A stretch of DNA of 48,715 bases from Magnetococcales bacterium (GCA_015229115.1 JADGCH010000013.1:1-48715), one strand, 5' to 3'. Counted from the stretch's first letter, positions 8,354 through 17,008 are shown. Translations and numbers: made by a program. Notes: generated from the letters alone by a model not told the origin.

Positions 8354-8370
8354 GTATAGGAGGGGGGGTC

Positions 8371-8868
8371 GTGAAGGAGGCAGTCGTTCAGCTCAGGGAG
8401 GTGCTGGCCCATCTGGTCCGTCAGTTTGAACGGTTGTTGCAGCAGCTGGAACAGGAGCGGCAGTTCATCCGTGCCAGACAGGTGGAGGGGATGAACCAGA
8501 GTTCAGTTACCATTACCGAGACCCTGGAGCAGATTCGTCAAATCGACCGGCAACGCCAGGAATTGACCGCCCAGATGGCGCGGCAGCTCAAGATGAAGGC
8601 TGGGACCATCACACTGGAGACTTTGGACCACGAGTTGGGACGGCATACCGGCCTGGCAGAGGATCGTCAGCGCCTGTTGGCTGTCATTGCTGAGGCAGAT
8701 CGGTCGAATCGGGAGAATCAGGCCATTTTCAAGGGTGTCATGATTGCCACTGAAGTGGTGATTCGCGCCATGGGCGGACAGGGACAACCGGACCTTTCCT
8801 ACAATCGTCTCGGCAGCAAAAAGAGCGGAGCAGCCCACTTTAATAATCTATTTTCAAAGCAGTTATAA
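8371..8868 (+). CDS. flgN: FlgN-like flagellar export chaperone
   Basis: The 165-residue mainly helical protein is rich in Gln, Glu and Arg and predicted to form coiled coils (residues about 1-80 and 95-125). Size, helical pattern and position directly after flgM fit FlgN, the cytoplasmic chaperone for hook-associated proteins FlgK and FlgL. FlgN sequences diverge strongly, so context carries much of this call. Start GTG at 8371 follows a strong AGGAGGGGG site. The C-terminus (residues about 140-165) is Ser/Gly/Lys rich. Confidence 0.75.
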   Translation: MKEAVVQLREVLAHLVRQFERLLQQLEQERQFIRARQVEGMNQSSVTITETLEQIRQIDRQRQELTAQMARQLKMKAGTITLETLDHELGRHTGLAEDRQRLLAVIAEADRSNRENQAIFKGVMIATEVVIRAMGGQGQPDLSYNRLGSKKSGAAHFNNLFSKQL

Positions 8869-8883
8869 TATTGGTAATATAAT
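8864..8883 (+). promoter_or_regulatory. Two candidate -10 boxes in the csrA leader
   Basis: TATAAT occurs at 8864-8869, overlapping the flgN stop, and again at 8878-8883, about 25-40 bases before csrA. No convincing -35 hexamer precedes either. They could give csrA its own promoter, independent of the flagellar operon. Confidence 0.35.
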
Positions 8884-8906
8884 TCGGTAACACTAAGGAG
8901 CAACCC

Positions 8907-9140
8907 ATGTTAATCTTGACACGGAGAGTCGGGGAAAGTCTCAATATCGGTGATGACATCAAGATTACCCTGTTGGGAATCAAGGGCAACCAGGTACGCA
9001 TCGGTATTGATGCCCCCAAGGATGTCGAGGTCCACCGCGAAGAAATTTATGACAAGATCAAGCGGGAGACACGCAAGGCTAACAAACGGCCATCGGAGGA
9101 TGTGATCGATCAGGCGTCCCGTCTCCTGGCACAAAGATAG
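8907..9140 (+). CDS. csrA: Carbon storage regulator CsrA
   Basis: The 77-residue protein begins [18 protein letters not shown], the near-invariant CsrA start. The RNA-contact residues near the N-terminus and in [12 protein letters not shown] (residues about 40-50) are present. CsrA is a homodimeric RNA-binding protein that recognises GGA motifs in mRNA leaders and controls carbon flow, biofilm formation and motility. It follows flgN by 38 bases. AAGGAG lies 7-8 bases before the ATG. It is slightly longer than the E. coli 61 residues because of a polar tail. Confidence 0.97.
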   Translation: MLILTRRVGESLNIGDDIKITLLGIKGNQVRIGIDAPKDVEVHREEIYDKIKRETRKANKRPSEDVIDQASRLLAQR

Positions 9141-9157
9141 GTGGAACCGCCTCACGC

Positions 9158-9204
9158 CTCCCCCTCTCCACCTGTGGGAGAGGGGGTTGGGGGGTGTGAG
9201 GGGG
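9158..9204 (+). repeat. REP-like palindromic repeat, family 1, copy D
   Basis: Near-identical to copy A at 2354-2397 (CTCCCCCTCTCCACCTGTGG, then GAGAGGGGGTTGGGGGGTGT). It lies between the convergent csrA and 74-residue genes and could act as a bidirectional mRNA end or stabiliser. There is no T-tract for a classic terminator. Confidence 0.8.
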
Positions 9205-9214
9205 TCAAACAGGT

Positions 9215-9439
9215 CTACTTCGGCTTCGTATAAACGGGCCCCCGTTTCATCGCTTCTGGAGAAAGCACAACCCGGTAGGACGATGAGGCAAAAGCCCTGA
9301 CACGTTCCGCTACCCGGTAGCTGCCTTCTTCGTTGCGACCAGCCACAAAAGCTGGTGTCACTGAAGCACTCTCCTTAATCTTCTCCAGTACCCCTGGGTC
9401 AAGCAGGTTCCTGGATCCTACAATGGGTGAAACACTCAT
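9215..9439 (-). CDS. Hypothetical protein, 74 residues
   Basis: A small polar protein with no recognised domain, signal peptide or membrane segment. The start is supported by GAGAGGTG 5 bases upstream of the ATG at 9439. It is rich in Ser, Val and charged residues, with a motif-like SPIVGSRNLLDPGVLEKIK near the N-terminus. It lies between csrA and the large GGDEF gene, on the same strand as the latter with a 51-base gap. A small regulator is possible but unsupported. Confidence 0.55.
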   Translation of the reverse strand: MSVSPIVGSRNLLDPGVLEKIKESASVTPAFVAGRNEEGSYRVAERVRAFASSSYRVVLSPEAMKRGPVYTKPK

Positions 9440-9490
9440 TGGATCACCTCTCTTCGAGATTTTAGGCCATTGGTTGAATGCCCCGAAATC

Positions 9491-12067
9491 TCATGCACCG
9501 GTAATCTCCTTTTCGGCACAATCAGGGTCAGGGTTAACCGATAATTCATACACCTTAACGCCATTCCGTCCACTACTCTTGACTTGGTACATGGCCTGAT
9601 CGGCTCGTTGTAGCAGGGTGTCGATGTCGTGGCCATGGTCGGGGTAGAGGCTCAGACCGATGCTGGCACCGACCGAGCAGGGTGTATTAAAGATGACGAT
9701 GGGCTCATCGAGGGAATGGCGTATTTTGTCGGCTACCAGCCAGGCATGGGACGAATGGCCAATGTTGGGCAAGATTAACGTGAACTCATCGCCACCCATG
9801 CGGGCCAGTGTGTCTGAGTCACGCAGGCAGCTCTTAAACCGTTGCGTCACGGTCTTGAGCAGGATATCCCCGGCCTCATGTCCAAGGGTATCGTTGACCT
9901 GCTTGAAACGGTCCAGATCGATAAAGGCTACCGCCAGAGATTGCTGGGTACGGCTGGCCTGTCTCAGGTCATTACTGAGAAACTCCTGAAACATGCGCCG
10001 GTTGGGCAAGCCGGTCAGTTGATCATGGCTGGCCAGATGTTTGATCTGCTCTTCAATGCGAGCCCGGGCAATCAGTTCCGCCAGCATGTTGGCGGCCGTC
10101 ACCAGAAAAGCCTCCTCTTCAGGGTCGTGGCGGCGCATAGGGTCGACGTAGAGGTTGAGCACACCCGCCACCTCATCGCGCAGCATGAGCGGAATGCAAT
10201 AGTGACCATGGGGCTTGATGCCAGCGAAGGTTACATCATGCCGGTGATCAATCTGCTGGGCAAAGACGACCTCTTTTTCAGCCGCAGCACGGCCACAAAG
10301 ACAAAAACCAAAGGGAATATGCTGGCAGGCCGTCAACAGATGCTCATGTAATCCCTGCTGGACTACCAGATCAAGATGGCCGTTTCCGTCAGCCAGAAAG
10401 ATCGACCCCTTACGCTGAATAGCCAGCCACGGCACGGTCAGGATAATGTTCATGGCTACTTCCAGCTTATGATGCAGCTCAAGGGGTTCCAGACTGATCT
10501 CAAGCAGGGCACTCAGGGCAATGCGGTTGACGTAAGCGCGGAAGTTGCGGTCTTCCAGATGTTTTCGTTCGGAAACATCGCGAATAGCAGCCGTATACAG
10601 CTGCTTGCCAGCGTTATTCCAATTGGACAGCATCCACTCTCCGGAAAAAATGGTTCCATTGCAACGTAGGCAGGATCGTTCCACACTCCAGGCTGTTTCG
10701 GCATGGTCGGCATCGGTCATGGGAGAGGTGTACAACAGGTAATCAACCGGCAATTGCAGCAGATCGCGCCAGTTGTCGTCATGCCAGTTGTTGTTGTGAG
10801 ATTTGGAGCTGCCTGGCTTGACATGAAGTAGCTGTGCAACAGAACGACCCGCAATCTCGGCTGCACCATAGCCAAACATCCGCTCACCACTACGGCTCCA
10901 GTAATGAATGACGCCATCATCATCAAATACCAGAATGGTGTCCTGAAGTGAATTGGTCAGGGCCCGGAAACGTTCTTCGCTGGTGCGCAGCTGGGCGGCA
11001 TAGGCATCCTGATCACGGTCATGCTGGGTGACATTGTTAGCGAGATTGTGCAGAGACTCAGCCAGCACGCAAATTTCGTCGCGTGTAGGATGACAAATGG
11101 CAGCCAAATCCTGTTCGAGGTTGGGAGACATCTGGTTGGTGGCGGCAAACAGTTGTGCACTCTGTGACAGAGATAGGATGCGTCCGGTGACGCGCATAAA
11201 CCAGATGCCAAAGGTGACCCAGAGTAGCAGCAACATCGATAACAGCGTGAACAGGCTATGCAGCAGCGTATCGACCAATGAAAACAGCAACGGGGTCGAG
11301 GTTTGCACCAGTAACACCGGCGACGGCTGCGCGGACTGCGCAGACCACGGGACATCAACAAGGTCGTGTCGAACGCCAGCGCTCCAGCCAACGCGCCGGA
11401 CCAGATCGGACCGGGAAACCGCCTGGTCGTGATTGGAACGGGCCACCAGCCTCTCCTGCCACGACAGAAACAGGGAGGTCTTGGGATGGCTGTTTTGATA
11501 CAGCAGGCCATTGTCAACCAACCGAAACAACAACAGATAGCCCATGCCATCCGGTCCAAGCCAGATACGCTGGCTAAAAACACGCACCAGCTGCTGGTTT
11601 TGTTCATCCATCAACCAGTCCTTGTGATCATCCGTAGGCCAGCTGCCCGGTAGCGATAGGGCGTCATTATTTCTGAACAGGATTTGACCGGCGTGACTGG
11701 CGATGGCTACGGTGGTAAACAGGTCAGACTCGGTCGCGGTCAGCATGCTCTGCAGCAGTTCCCAGCGCGTGGTCGGCTGTTCCAGCAGGCGCATGAATTC
11801 AATCCGGCTACGCAACTGCATCGCCTGTTGCTGCCACTCCATCTCGATCTGTTGCAGACGATGGTGGTAGAACTGTTGTAGTACCAAGCTATCCTTGCGT
11901 ACCGTCTGGTCAAGCACCTCTTTTTGCGATCCAGCTTCCAGCAGGATGGTCAGCAGCAAGGCTGTGATGAGAGAAATCAGGATATTTTTCGTTGCCTGCC
12001 TGGACAGCGCCGATCGGGATTGCCACGACAACAGCGATTGAAGGGTTGCAACGATAGCGTTACTCAT
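9491..12067 (-). CDS. Membrane sensor diguanylate cyclase (HAMP-PAS-GAF-GGDEF)
   Basis: The 858-residue protein has a transmembrane helix near residues 27-44, a periplasmic region of about 200 residues and a second membrane helix near 270-295. A HAMP-like linker, a PAS domain (about 360-490), a GAF domain (about 520-660) and a C-terminal GGDEF domain follow. The active motif GGDEF at 758-762 is intact, with RDSD five residues earlier forming a c-di-GMP inhibitory site. It should make c-di-GMP at the inner membrane in response to a periplasmic signal. Its ATG overlaps the stop of the upstream solute-binding gene by 8 bases, so the two are translationally coupled. This suggests the binding protein feeds its sensor region. 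Confidence 0.92.
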   Translation of the reverse strand: MSNAIVATLQSLLSWQSRSALSRQATKNILISLITALLLTILLEAGSQKEVLDQTVRKDSLVLQQFYHHRLQQIEMEWQQQAMQLRSRIEFMRLLEQPTTRWELLQSMLTATESDLFTTVAIASHAGQILFRNNDALSLPGSWPTDDHKDWLMDEQNQQLVRVFSQRIWLGPDGMGYLLLFRLVDNGLLYQNSHPKTSLFLSWQERLVARSNHDQAVSRSDLVRRVGWSAGVRHDLVDVPWSAQSAQPSPVLLVQTSTPLLFSLVDTLLHSLFTLLSMLLLLWVTFGIWFMRVTGRILSLSQSAQLFAATNQMSPNLEQDLAAICHPTRDEICVLAESLHNLANNVTQHDRDQDAYAAQLRTSEERFRALTNSLQDTILVFDDDGVIHYWSRSGERMFGYGAAEIAGRSVAQLLHVKPGSSKSHNNNWHDDNWRDLLQLPVDYLLYTSPMTDADHAETAWSVERSCLRCNGTIFSGEWMLSNWNNAGKQLYTAAIRDVSERKHLEDRNFRAYVNRIALSALLEISLEPLELHHKLEVAMNIILTVPWLAIQRKGSIFLADGNGHLDLVVQQGLHEHLLTACQHIPFGFCLCGRAAAEKEVVFAQQIDHRHDVTFAGIKPHGHYCIPLMLRDEVAGVLNLYVDPMRRHDPEEEAFLVTAANMLAELIARARIEEQIKHLASHDQLTGLPNRRMFQEFLSNDLRQASRTQQSLAVAFIDLDRFKQVNDTLGHEAGDILLKTVTQRFKSCLRDSDTLARMGGDEFTLILPNIGHSSHAWLVADKIRHSLDEPIVIFNTPCSVGASIGLSLYPDHGHDIDTLLQRADQAMYQVKSSGRNGVKVYELSVNPDPDCAEKEITGA

Positions 12068-13076
12068 TCATCCCAACCCAGCGACTATCGATCATGGAGG
12101 AGAGTTCAACCGGTTGTTTCACGTCCGGGTTGGCCCATCGAAAAAACAGTTCGGTATCGCGCAGCTGACGATTGAAAAAATGGCCATCCTTGCTGTAGAG
12201 GCGGGGATACTTTTCCAGTGCTGTGATGATGGAATTCCGTTCATCAGCATCTCCCAGATCCATACGATCGGCCACCTCGGTAGCGCTATGGCTGGCGATC
12301 CAGGCCAGTGACCGCTGCAACGCTGCTACCATGCGCTGTACCACGGTGCTATCCTGCTGCAACAGCTCACGTCGCGTCGCTAGCGCCGCTTGCAGAAATT
12401 CGGTACCAGGAAGGGTCTGCTGTTTCCTGGCCTCAGCCAGATTGACTAAAAAAAAGACCTTACCGCTGGCCAGCAAACGGGAAGCAAAAGGCTCGGCACC
12501 CATGATGGCATCAACCGAGCCACTGCTCATCAATGCCGACAGATTGGACCACGACTGCCCGGAAGCCAGCAAACGTACCTCATCCGAGGCGATGCCAGCG
12601 TGATGCAGCAGCAGATCAAGCATCTGATGTGGGGTGGTCTTGGTGTTGCTGTCACTCTTGGGCACGGCAACGATGCGACCGCGCAAGTCAGCAATCGACC
12701 GAATTTGGCCAGCAAGGTCGTGTCGCACCATCAACACAAACACCGGCAGGTCGTTAATGGCTGCTACGGTGACGATATCGCCGCCACGGCTGTTGAGAAA
12801 CAGCTGTGCCGGCAGACCCGTGGCGGCAAAATCACTGTTGCGCTGCACCAGATCACGCATGGCAGCGCTACCACTGTCGCGGTGTTGTACCCGTACCAAC
12901 AGCGATTCAGCCCGATCGGCGCCAATCTTTGGAATCAGATCAATGGGCAAATAGGACAGGTTGTTGGGTCCTGGTACCGTGATGGTGACAGTCCGGTCCG
13001 CTGTATCAGCCATCGCCTCAACGGCCGCTATCATGACCAACAGGAGCACCAGGATCCATCTGGAGTAGCCCATCAT
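12060..13076 (-). CDS. NMT1/THI5-like periplasmic solute-binding protein 2
   Basis: The 338-residue protein has a signal peptide (residues 1-23, ending AMA) and the SsuA/TauA/THI5-type fold pattern: PGPNNLSYLPIDLIPKIGAD, FVLMVRHDLAGQ, SIADLRGRIVAV and SVDAIMGAEPFASRL. It is a close paralogue of the protein at 13076-14146 throughout. Such proteins usually deliver substrates to NitT/TauT ABC importers, but no permease or ATPase is nearby. Its end overlaps the GGDEF gene by 8 bases. Role as a periplasmic sensor partner of that cyclase is inference. Confidence 0.88.
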   Translation of the reverse strand: MMGYSRWILVLLLVMIAAVEAMADTADRTVTITVPGPNNLSYLPIDLIPKIGADRAESLLVRVQHRDSGSAAMRDLVQRNSDFAATGLPAQLFLNSRGGDIVTVAAINDLPVFVLMVRHDLAGQIRSIADLRGRIVAVPKSDSNTKTTPHQMLDLLLHHAGIASDEVRLLASGQSWSNLSALMSSGSVDAIMGAEPFASRLLASGKVFFLVNLAEARKQQTLPGTEFLQAALATRRELLQQDSTVVQRMVAALQRSLAWIASHSATEVADRMDLGDADERNSIITALEKYPRLYSKDGHFFNRQLRDTELFFRWANPDVKQPVELSSMIDSRWVGMNE

Positions 13077-14146
13077 TACTCTCCTGTACCCACCCAGCGG
13101 CTGTCAATCATTGAGGAGAGATCAACCAGTTGCTTGATGTCTGGATTGGCCTCCTGAAAGAACCGTTCAGTATCGCGCAATTGCCGGTTGGAGAAGCGGC
13201 CATCCTTGCTGTAGAGACGGGGATATTTTTCCAGCGCCACCACCATGGCCTGTCGTTCCGTTGCATCTTCGATGGTCAGCTGTGCCACCACCTCAGCAGC
13301 GCTATGACTGGCGATCCAGGCCAGTGATCGTTTCAGGGCTGCCACCAGGCGTTCTGCCCTGGTGTCCTGCTGTTGCAGCATGTCGCTGCGTGTTGCCAGA
13401 GCAGCATGGAGGAAACCAGCTCCTGGAATAGCTTGTTGCATCGAATTATCAGCCAGGTTGGCTAGAAAAAACACCTTGTTTTCCGCTAGCAGGCGCGAGG
13501 CAAAGGGTTCATCGCCCATAATGGCATCGACACGACCGCTGTTGATCAGACCAGCCTGGGTGGCCCACGACTGACCGGCCGGTAACAGGCGCACCTCATC
13601 TGGTGGCACGCCGTCATGACGTAACAACAGTTCCAGCAGTTGCTGCGAAGTGGTTTTGCTGCTCAGGGAGCTGCTGTTAACACCAACGACGCGACCGTGC
13701 AAGTCGCTGATTGATTGGACCTGTTGCGCCAGTTGCTGCCGCACCATCAGCACGAACAGGGGCAGGTCGTTGACAGACGCCAGTGTGACCACGTCGCCAC
13801 CACCGCTTTTCATTGACATCTGCGCTGGTAACCCAACAACAGCAAAATCGCACTGGTGTTGCGCCATTCTCTGCAAAGCCATACCACCACCACCGGTATG
13901 ATGGAGCTGTACCACAATGGATTCCGCCCGATCAGCGCCGATTTTTGGTATCAGGTCGATGGGCAGATAGGAAATATTGGCTGGTCCCGGCACGGCTACG
14001 GTAACCTGGGTAAGCGTCTCACTGGCCGATAGTGGTGCAGCCGAGAACAGCGCTAACAGCGCGATGATGATCCAAACTGTACCTGGGGCGATGCCCCAGG
14101 CTAATCCTGAATCGCCCCGCTGGGGCTTGTATGAAACACGATTCAT
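13076..14146 (-). CDS. NMT1/THI5-like periplasmic solute-binding protein 1 (start inside a repeat)
   Basis: The 356-residue paralogue of the next gene shares YLPIDLIPKIGADRAES, LPLFVLMVRQQL, VDAIMGDEPFASRL, LYSKDG and the C-terminal MIDSRWVG. The only in-frame ATG for the full signal peptide, at 14146, lies inside the palindromic element at 14082-14202. That element encodes about residues 1-22, which have no counterpart in the paralogue. The native hydrophobic core starts right after (TVWIIIALLALF, cleavage near PLSA). The insertion seems to have replaced the original start and the basic n-region. Only a weak GGGG serves as ribosome site. The stop and the next ATG share one base (TAATG). Confidence 0.82.
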   Translation of the reverse strand: MNRVSYKPQRGDSGLAWGIAPGTVWIIIALLALFSAAPLSASETLTQVTVAVPGPANISYLPIDLIPKIGADRAESIVVQLHHTGGGGMALQRMAQHQCDFAVVGLPAQMSMKSGGGDVVTLASVNDLPLFVLMVRQQLAQQVQSISDLHGRVVGVNSSSLSSKTTSQQLLELLLRHDGVPPDEVRLLPAGQSWATQAGLINSGRVDAIMGDEPFASRLLAENKVFFLANLADNSMQQAIPGAGFLHAALATRSDMLQQQDTRAERLVAALKRSLAWIASHSAAEVVAQLTIEDATERQAMVVALEKYPRLYSKDGRFSNRQLRDTERFFQEANPDIKQLVDLSSMIDSRWVGTGE

Positions 14147-14202
14147 GAGATCATGCGCCCCGAATGGGCAGTTTTAACCACAGCCTGGGGCATCGCCCCA
14201 GG
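14082..14202 (-). repeat. Palindromic repeat element, family 2, copy 2 (complete)
   Basis: The 121-bp element is bounded by CCTGGGGCGATGCCCCAGG (14082-14100) and its reverse complement (14184-14202). Each end is itself a near-perfect palindrome. The interior has further hairpins, such as GCCCCAGCGGGGC. A truncated relative lies at 8249-8353. It contains no open transposase frame and looks like a MITE or compound REP. It overlaps the 5' end of the solute-binding protein 1 gene. Confidence 0.82.
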
Positions 14203-14228
14203 TATGGATGGTAGTGTCAACATGGTAT

Positions 14229-15143
14229 TCACTCCACAGTGATATGGGCCGTCGCGTGGACGGGATGGGTCATGGTATGCAGCGAACCCTTCATCTCTAT
14301 CCGATCAGCCTTGATGCGTGTAGCACGCTGTTTCCAGTTGAAACTGCCCTGACGTATGCCACACGATAGACCTTCACAGCGCACGGGCAACCGCACATCG
14401 CTGATCTCAGCCGACAGCTTCTGCCCGGCCCGTGCCCCCTTGAACCAAGGAGAAATCAAGCGCTCTACCTGCCAGTCGCTGTGCAACTGCGCTGCGGTAA
14501 TGGTTGTTAAACCATCCAGTCGGGTCAGTTGCTGGCCTTGCAGATGACCCGAAAAAGCTGGTCTCTGCCAGACCATCTGGCCTTGTAACTGTTCCAATCG
14601 GCCACCGGTCTGTTGTTTGAGCTGTTCCAGCAGTTGTTGCACCACAGGCACGCTACGCCGCTGCTGCCATAATAGAGCCGACTCCAGTGACAGTCGCGCC
14701 GCTTCGGCCTGCCACTGATAACCCTGATCCTGCCTCTGCCAGTTGGCATGCACGGTAGCCGCTTCACCCTTATCATCAGGAATGGAGATTTTTTTGATGG
14801 TCAATTCTCCTTCCTCTCCGGCCAGATGAAGCAACAAGTCGCTCATTCGGATCAAGCCAACCACATCGGGCCATGCCCCCTGCAGCGATTGACGGATCCA
14901 GAGCGACAGCAACCGTTGAATACGTTCCGGCGTGCCCGATAACTCCTGAAACTGCAGGGTCAGACGCAACGGTGACAGGCTGTGCAACGTCACCCGACCC
15001 TGTGCCTTCAGGTCGTTTTCCGTAATCTGGATGGATTGCGACAGTAGGTCAGCACTGGCATGGTCACTGCTGTAACCGTTGCCCGTCCACAGCAACAACA
15101 GGCAGCCGATCAGGATTAACAACCGGTGGCGGATCCGGTCCAT
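14229..15143 (-). CDS. Hypothetical exported protein, 304 residues
   Basis: Not recognised. It has an N-terminal signal peptide or anchor (basic MDRIRHR, then hydrophobic residues about 8-22). The rest alternates short strands with long polar Gln-rich stretches (for example LLEQLKQQTGGRLEQLQGQ near 165-185). The second half is beta-rich with two Cys near residue 260. This loosely recalls AsmA-like or LPS-transport accessory proteins, but no motif settles it. It starts three bases after the stop of the Do-like protease, so the pair is probably an operon linked to envelope quality control. Confidence 0.65.
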   Translation of the reverse strand: MDRIRHRLLILIGCLLLLWTGNGYSSDHASADLLSQSIQITENDLKAQGRVTLHSLSPLRLTLQFQELSGTPERIQRLLSLWIRQSLQGAWPDVVGLIRMSDLLLHLAGEEGELTIKKISIPDDKGEAATVHANWQRQDQGYQWQAEAARLSLESALLWQQRRSVPVVQQLLEQLKQQTGGRLEQLQGQMVWQRPAFSGHLQGQQLTRLDGLTTITAAQLHSDWQVERLISPWFKGARAGQKLSAEISDVRLPVRCEGLSCGIRQGSFNWKQRATRIKADRIEMKGSLHTMTHPVHATAHITVE

Positions 15144-15146
15144 CTC

Positions 15147-16526
15147 TTATCGCACCAGAATGACCAGTTGCTGCTGTTCGCGCTGGATGGTCAGCAACAG
15201 CTTTTTTCGGTCAGCAGAGGCCAGGTTCTTCAATTCCTCCAGCGTCGTGACAGGCTGTTGATTAACCGCTAGAATGATATCACCCGGGCGCAAGCCAATA
15301 CGCCAAGCGGTGGAATCGCGCTTGATGGCGGAGACGCGCAACAAGTCGCTACCGTTGCCACCATCAACCAACTCCAGTACCGATCCGTCAAGACGGGCAT
15401 CAAGACCATTGCCTCGTATCTGCTGCTGCTGGGCTGGCGGGGCGACGGTTACGACGGTCTCGGATGGCTTGCCGTCACGCAGGTATTTGATACGAATCGG
15501 GTCGCCGACACGTGCCAGACCGGAGACCGTACGCAAGGCGGCGCTATTACGAATTTTACGACCATTGGCTTCGATGATGATGTCGCCCGGGCGCAGCCCG
15601 GAATCGCCCGAGCCGTTACGACCGGTGACACGAGTGACAACGGCGCCACCACTGGCCGGATCGAGACGGAAAGCCTCAGCCAGCTCAGGGGTTAATTCCT
15701 GGGTCTGAATGCCCAGTAAACCACGCCGTACCTCACCATATTCGACCAGTTGTTCCATAACTTGGCGTGCCATACTGATCGGAATGGCAAAGCCGATACC
15801 GACATTACCGCCACCACGGGCCAGGATAGCGGTGTTAATGCCGATCAGCTCACCGCGCAGGTCCACCAGTGCACCACCGGAATTGCCCGGATTGATCGAG
15901 GCATCGGTCTGGATAAAATCCTCATAGCCTTCAATACCGAGACCACTGCGTCCCATGGCGCTGACAATACCGGACGTTACCGTCTGCCCCAGACCAAACG
16001 GATTGCCAATCGCCACGACGAAGTCGCCGACACGCAGCCGATTGGAATCGCCCATCGGCAAAGCGGTCAGCCTCTGAGCAGCAATCCGAACCACGGCGAC
16101 GTCGGTTTCCGGATCACGCCCAACCACCTGGGCCTGCAACTGACGACCATCGTGCAGGGCAACCTGGATGGTATCCGATTTATCGATGACATGGTGATTG
16201 GTGAGTATATAGCCGCGCTGGGCATCGACCACTACACCAGAACCAAGACTGCGCTGCATTTTTTCGCGTCGATTGCCGAGATTGGGCAAATCGAAAAAGT
16301 AACGAAACACCGGATCGTTGAGCAGTGGATGGTCAGGAATGTGCAGGCGGGTTGTTGTGGCGATGTTGACCACAGCCGGTGTAATACGTTCCAGCATCGG
16401 CGCCAGCGTGGGCAACGGTTGATCATCGACGCGGGCCGGCCAACCCGCGTCTAGCGGTACAACCCAACCAACCATCGACAGGGCTACCAGCCAGCTGCCG
16501 CATCGCCTGATCGTCTGCGTGATCAC
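15147..16526 (-). CDS. degQ: Do-family periplasmic serine endoprotease (DegP/DegQ-like)
   Basis: About 459 residues with a signal peptide, a trypsin-like domain and two PDZ domains (about 245-340 and 370-455). The catalytic triad is visible as His112 (TNHHVID), Asp142 (ETDVAVV) and Ser216 (PGNSGGAL). It degrades or refolds misfolded periplasmic proteins. The GTG start at 16526 is preferred: it follows GGAG at 8 bases, overlaps the nudix stop by GTGA, and puts a basic residue pair before the hydrophobic signal. A longer frame reaches an ATG at 16574. DegP, DegQ and MucD cannot be separated by sequence alone. Confidence 0.92.
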   Translation of the reverse strand: MITQTIRRCGSWLVALSMVGWVVPLDAGWPARVDDQPLPTLAPMLERITPAVVNIATTTRLHIPDHPLLNDPVFRYFFDLPNLGNRREKMQRSLGSGVVVDAQRGYILTNHHVIDKSDTIQVALHDGRQLQAQVVGRDPETDVAVVRIAAQRLTALPMGDSNRLRVGDFVVAIGNPFGLGQTVTSGIVSAMGRSGLGIEGYEDFIQTDASINPGNSGGALVDLRGELIGINTAILARGGGNVGIGFAIPISMARQVMEQLVEYGEVRRGLLGIQTQELTPELAEAFRLDPASGGAVVTRVTGRNGSGDSGLRPGDIIIEANGRKIRNSAALRTVSGLARVGDPIRIKYLRDGKPSETVVTVAPPAQQQQIRGNGLDARLDGSVLELVDGGNGSDLLRVSAIKRDSTAWRIGLRPGDIILAVNQQPVTTLEELKNLASADRKKLLLTIQREQQQLVILVR

Positions 16527-16981
16527 ATGCGTGACTCCAGCGATAAGGGTGCTGGTTGACCGGTGGCGCGCCAATGCAGATAATCCTGCAACACCCTGGC
16601 GTGATCAAAGGTGAGTGGTTGCGTCAGGGCTTGTTCCGGAGCCAGGATCAGAATAGACTTGGCATCGTCCGCTGCTACCGGTAGGCCGTGGGCCTGACCG
16701 ACATAAACCGCCGTAACGGTATGGCCACGCCGGTCGCGCTGCGGATCGGAATAGAGTCCCAGCAGGGCGGTCAGGGTGACATCAAGGGAGGTCTCTTCGG
16801 CTGCTTCGCGCACGGCGGCCTGTTCCATGCGCTCGCCCCGTTCAACAAACCCACCCGGAATAGCCATGCCCAATGGGGCAAAACGGCGTTCGACCAGCAC
16901 AATCGGGTAGGGAGGGGCATGATCCAGCAGTTCGATGATGGTATCGGCGGCAAGAAAAGGCGTTTCGGGTGTATGCAACAT
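16523..16981 (-). CDS. Nudix hydrolase
   Basis: The 152-residue protein has a nudix box at about residues 43-65 (GGFVERGE, then REAAEETSLDV). The usual glycine after EExx is replaced by serine, but the metal-binding glutamates REAAEE are kept. Nudix enzymes cleave nucleoside diphosphates linked to another moiety. The PIVLVERRFAPLGMAIPGG start resembles ADP-ribose or NADH-type members, though the substrate cannot be assigned. It heads the minus-strand unit with the Do protease and is divergent from the ion-channel-like gene. Confidence 0.88.
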   Translation of the reverse strand: MLHTPETPFLAADTIIELLDHAPPYPIVLVERRFAPLGMAIPGGFVERGERMEQAAVREAAEETSLDVTLTALLGLYSDPQRDRRGHTVTAVYVGQAHGLPVAADDAKSILILAPEQALTQPLTFDHARVLQDYLHWRATGQPAPLSLESRM

Positions 16982-17008
16982 GACAAAGTGACCTTGGTGA
17001 TTGAGAAG

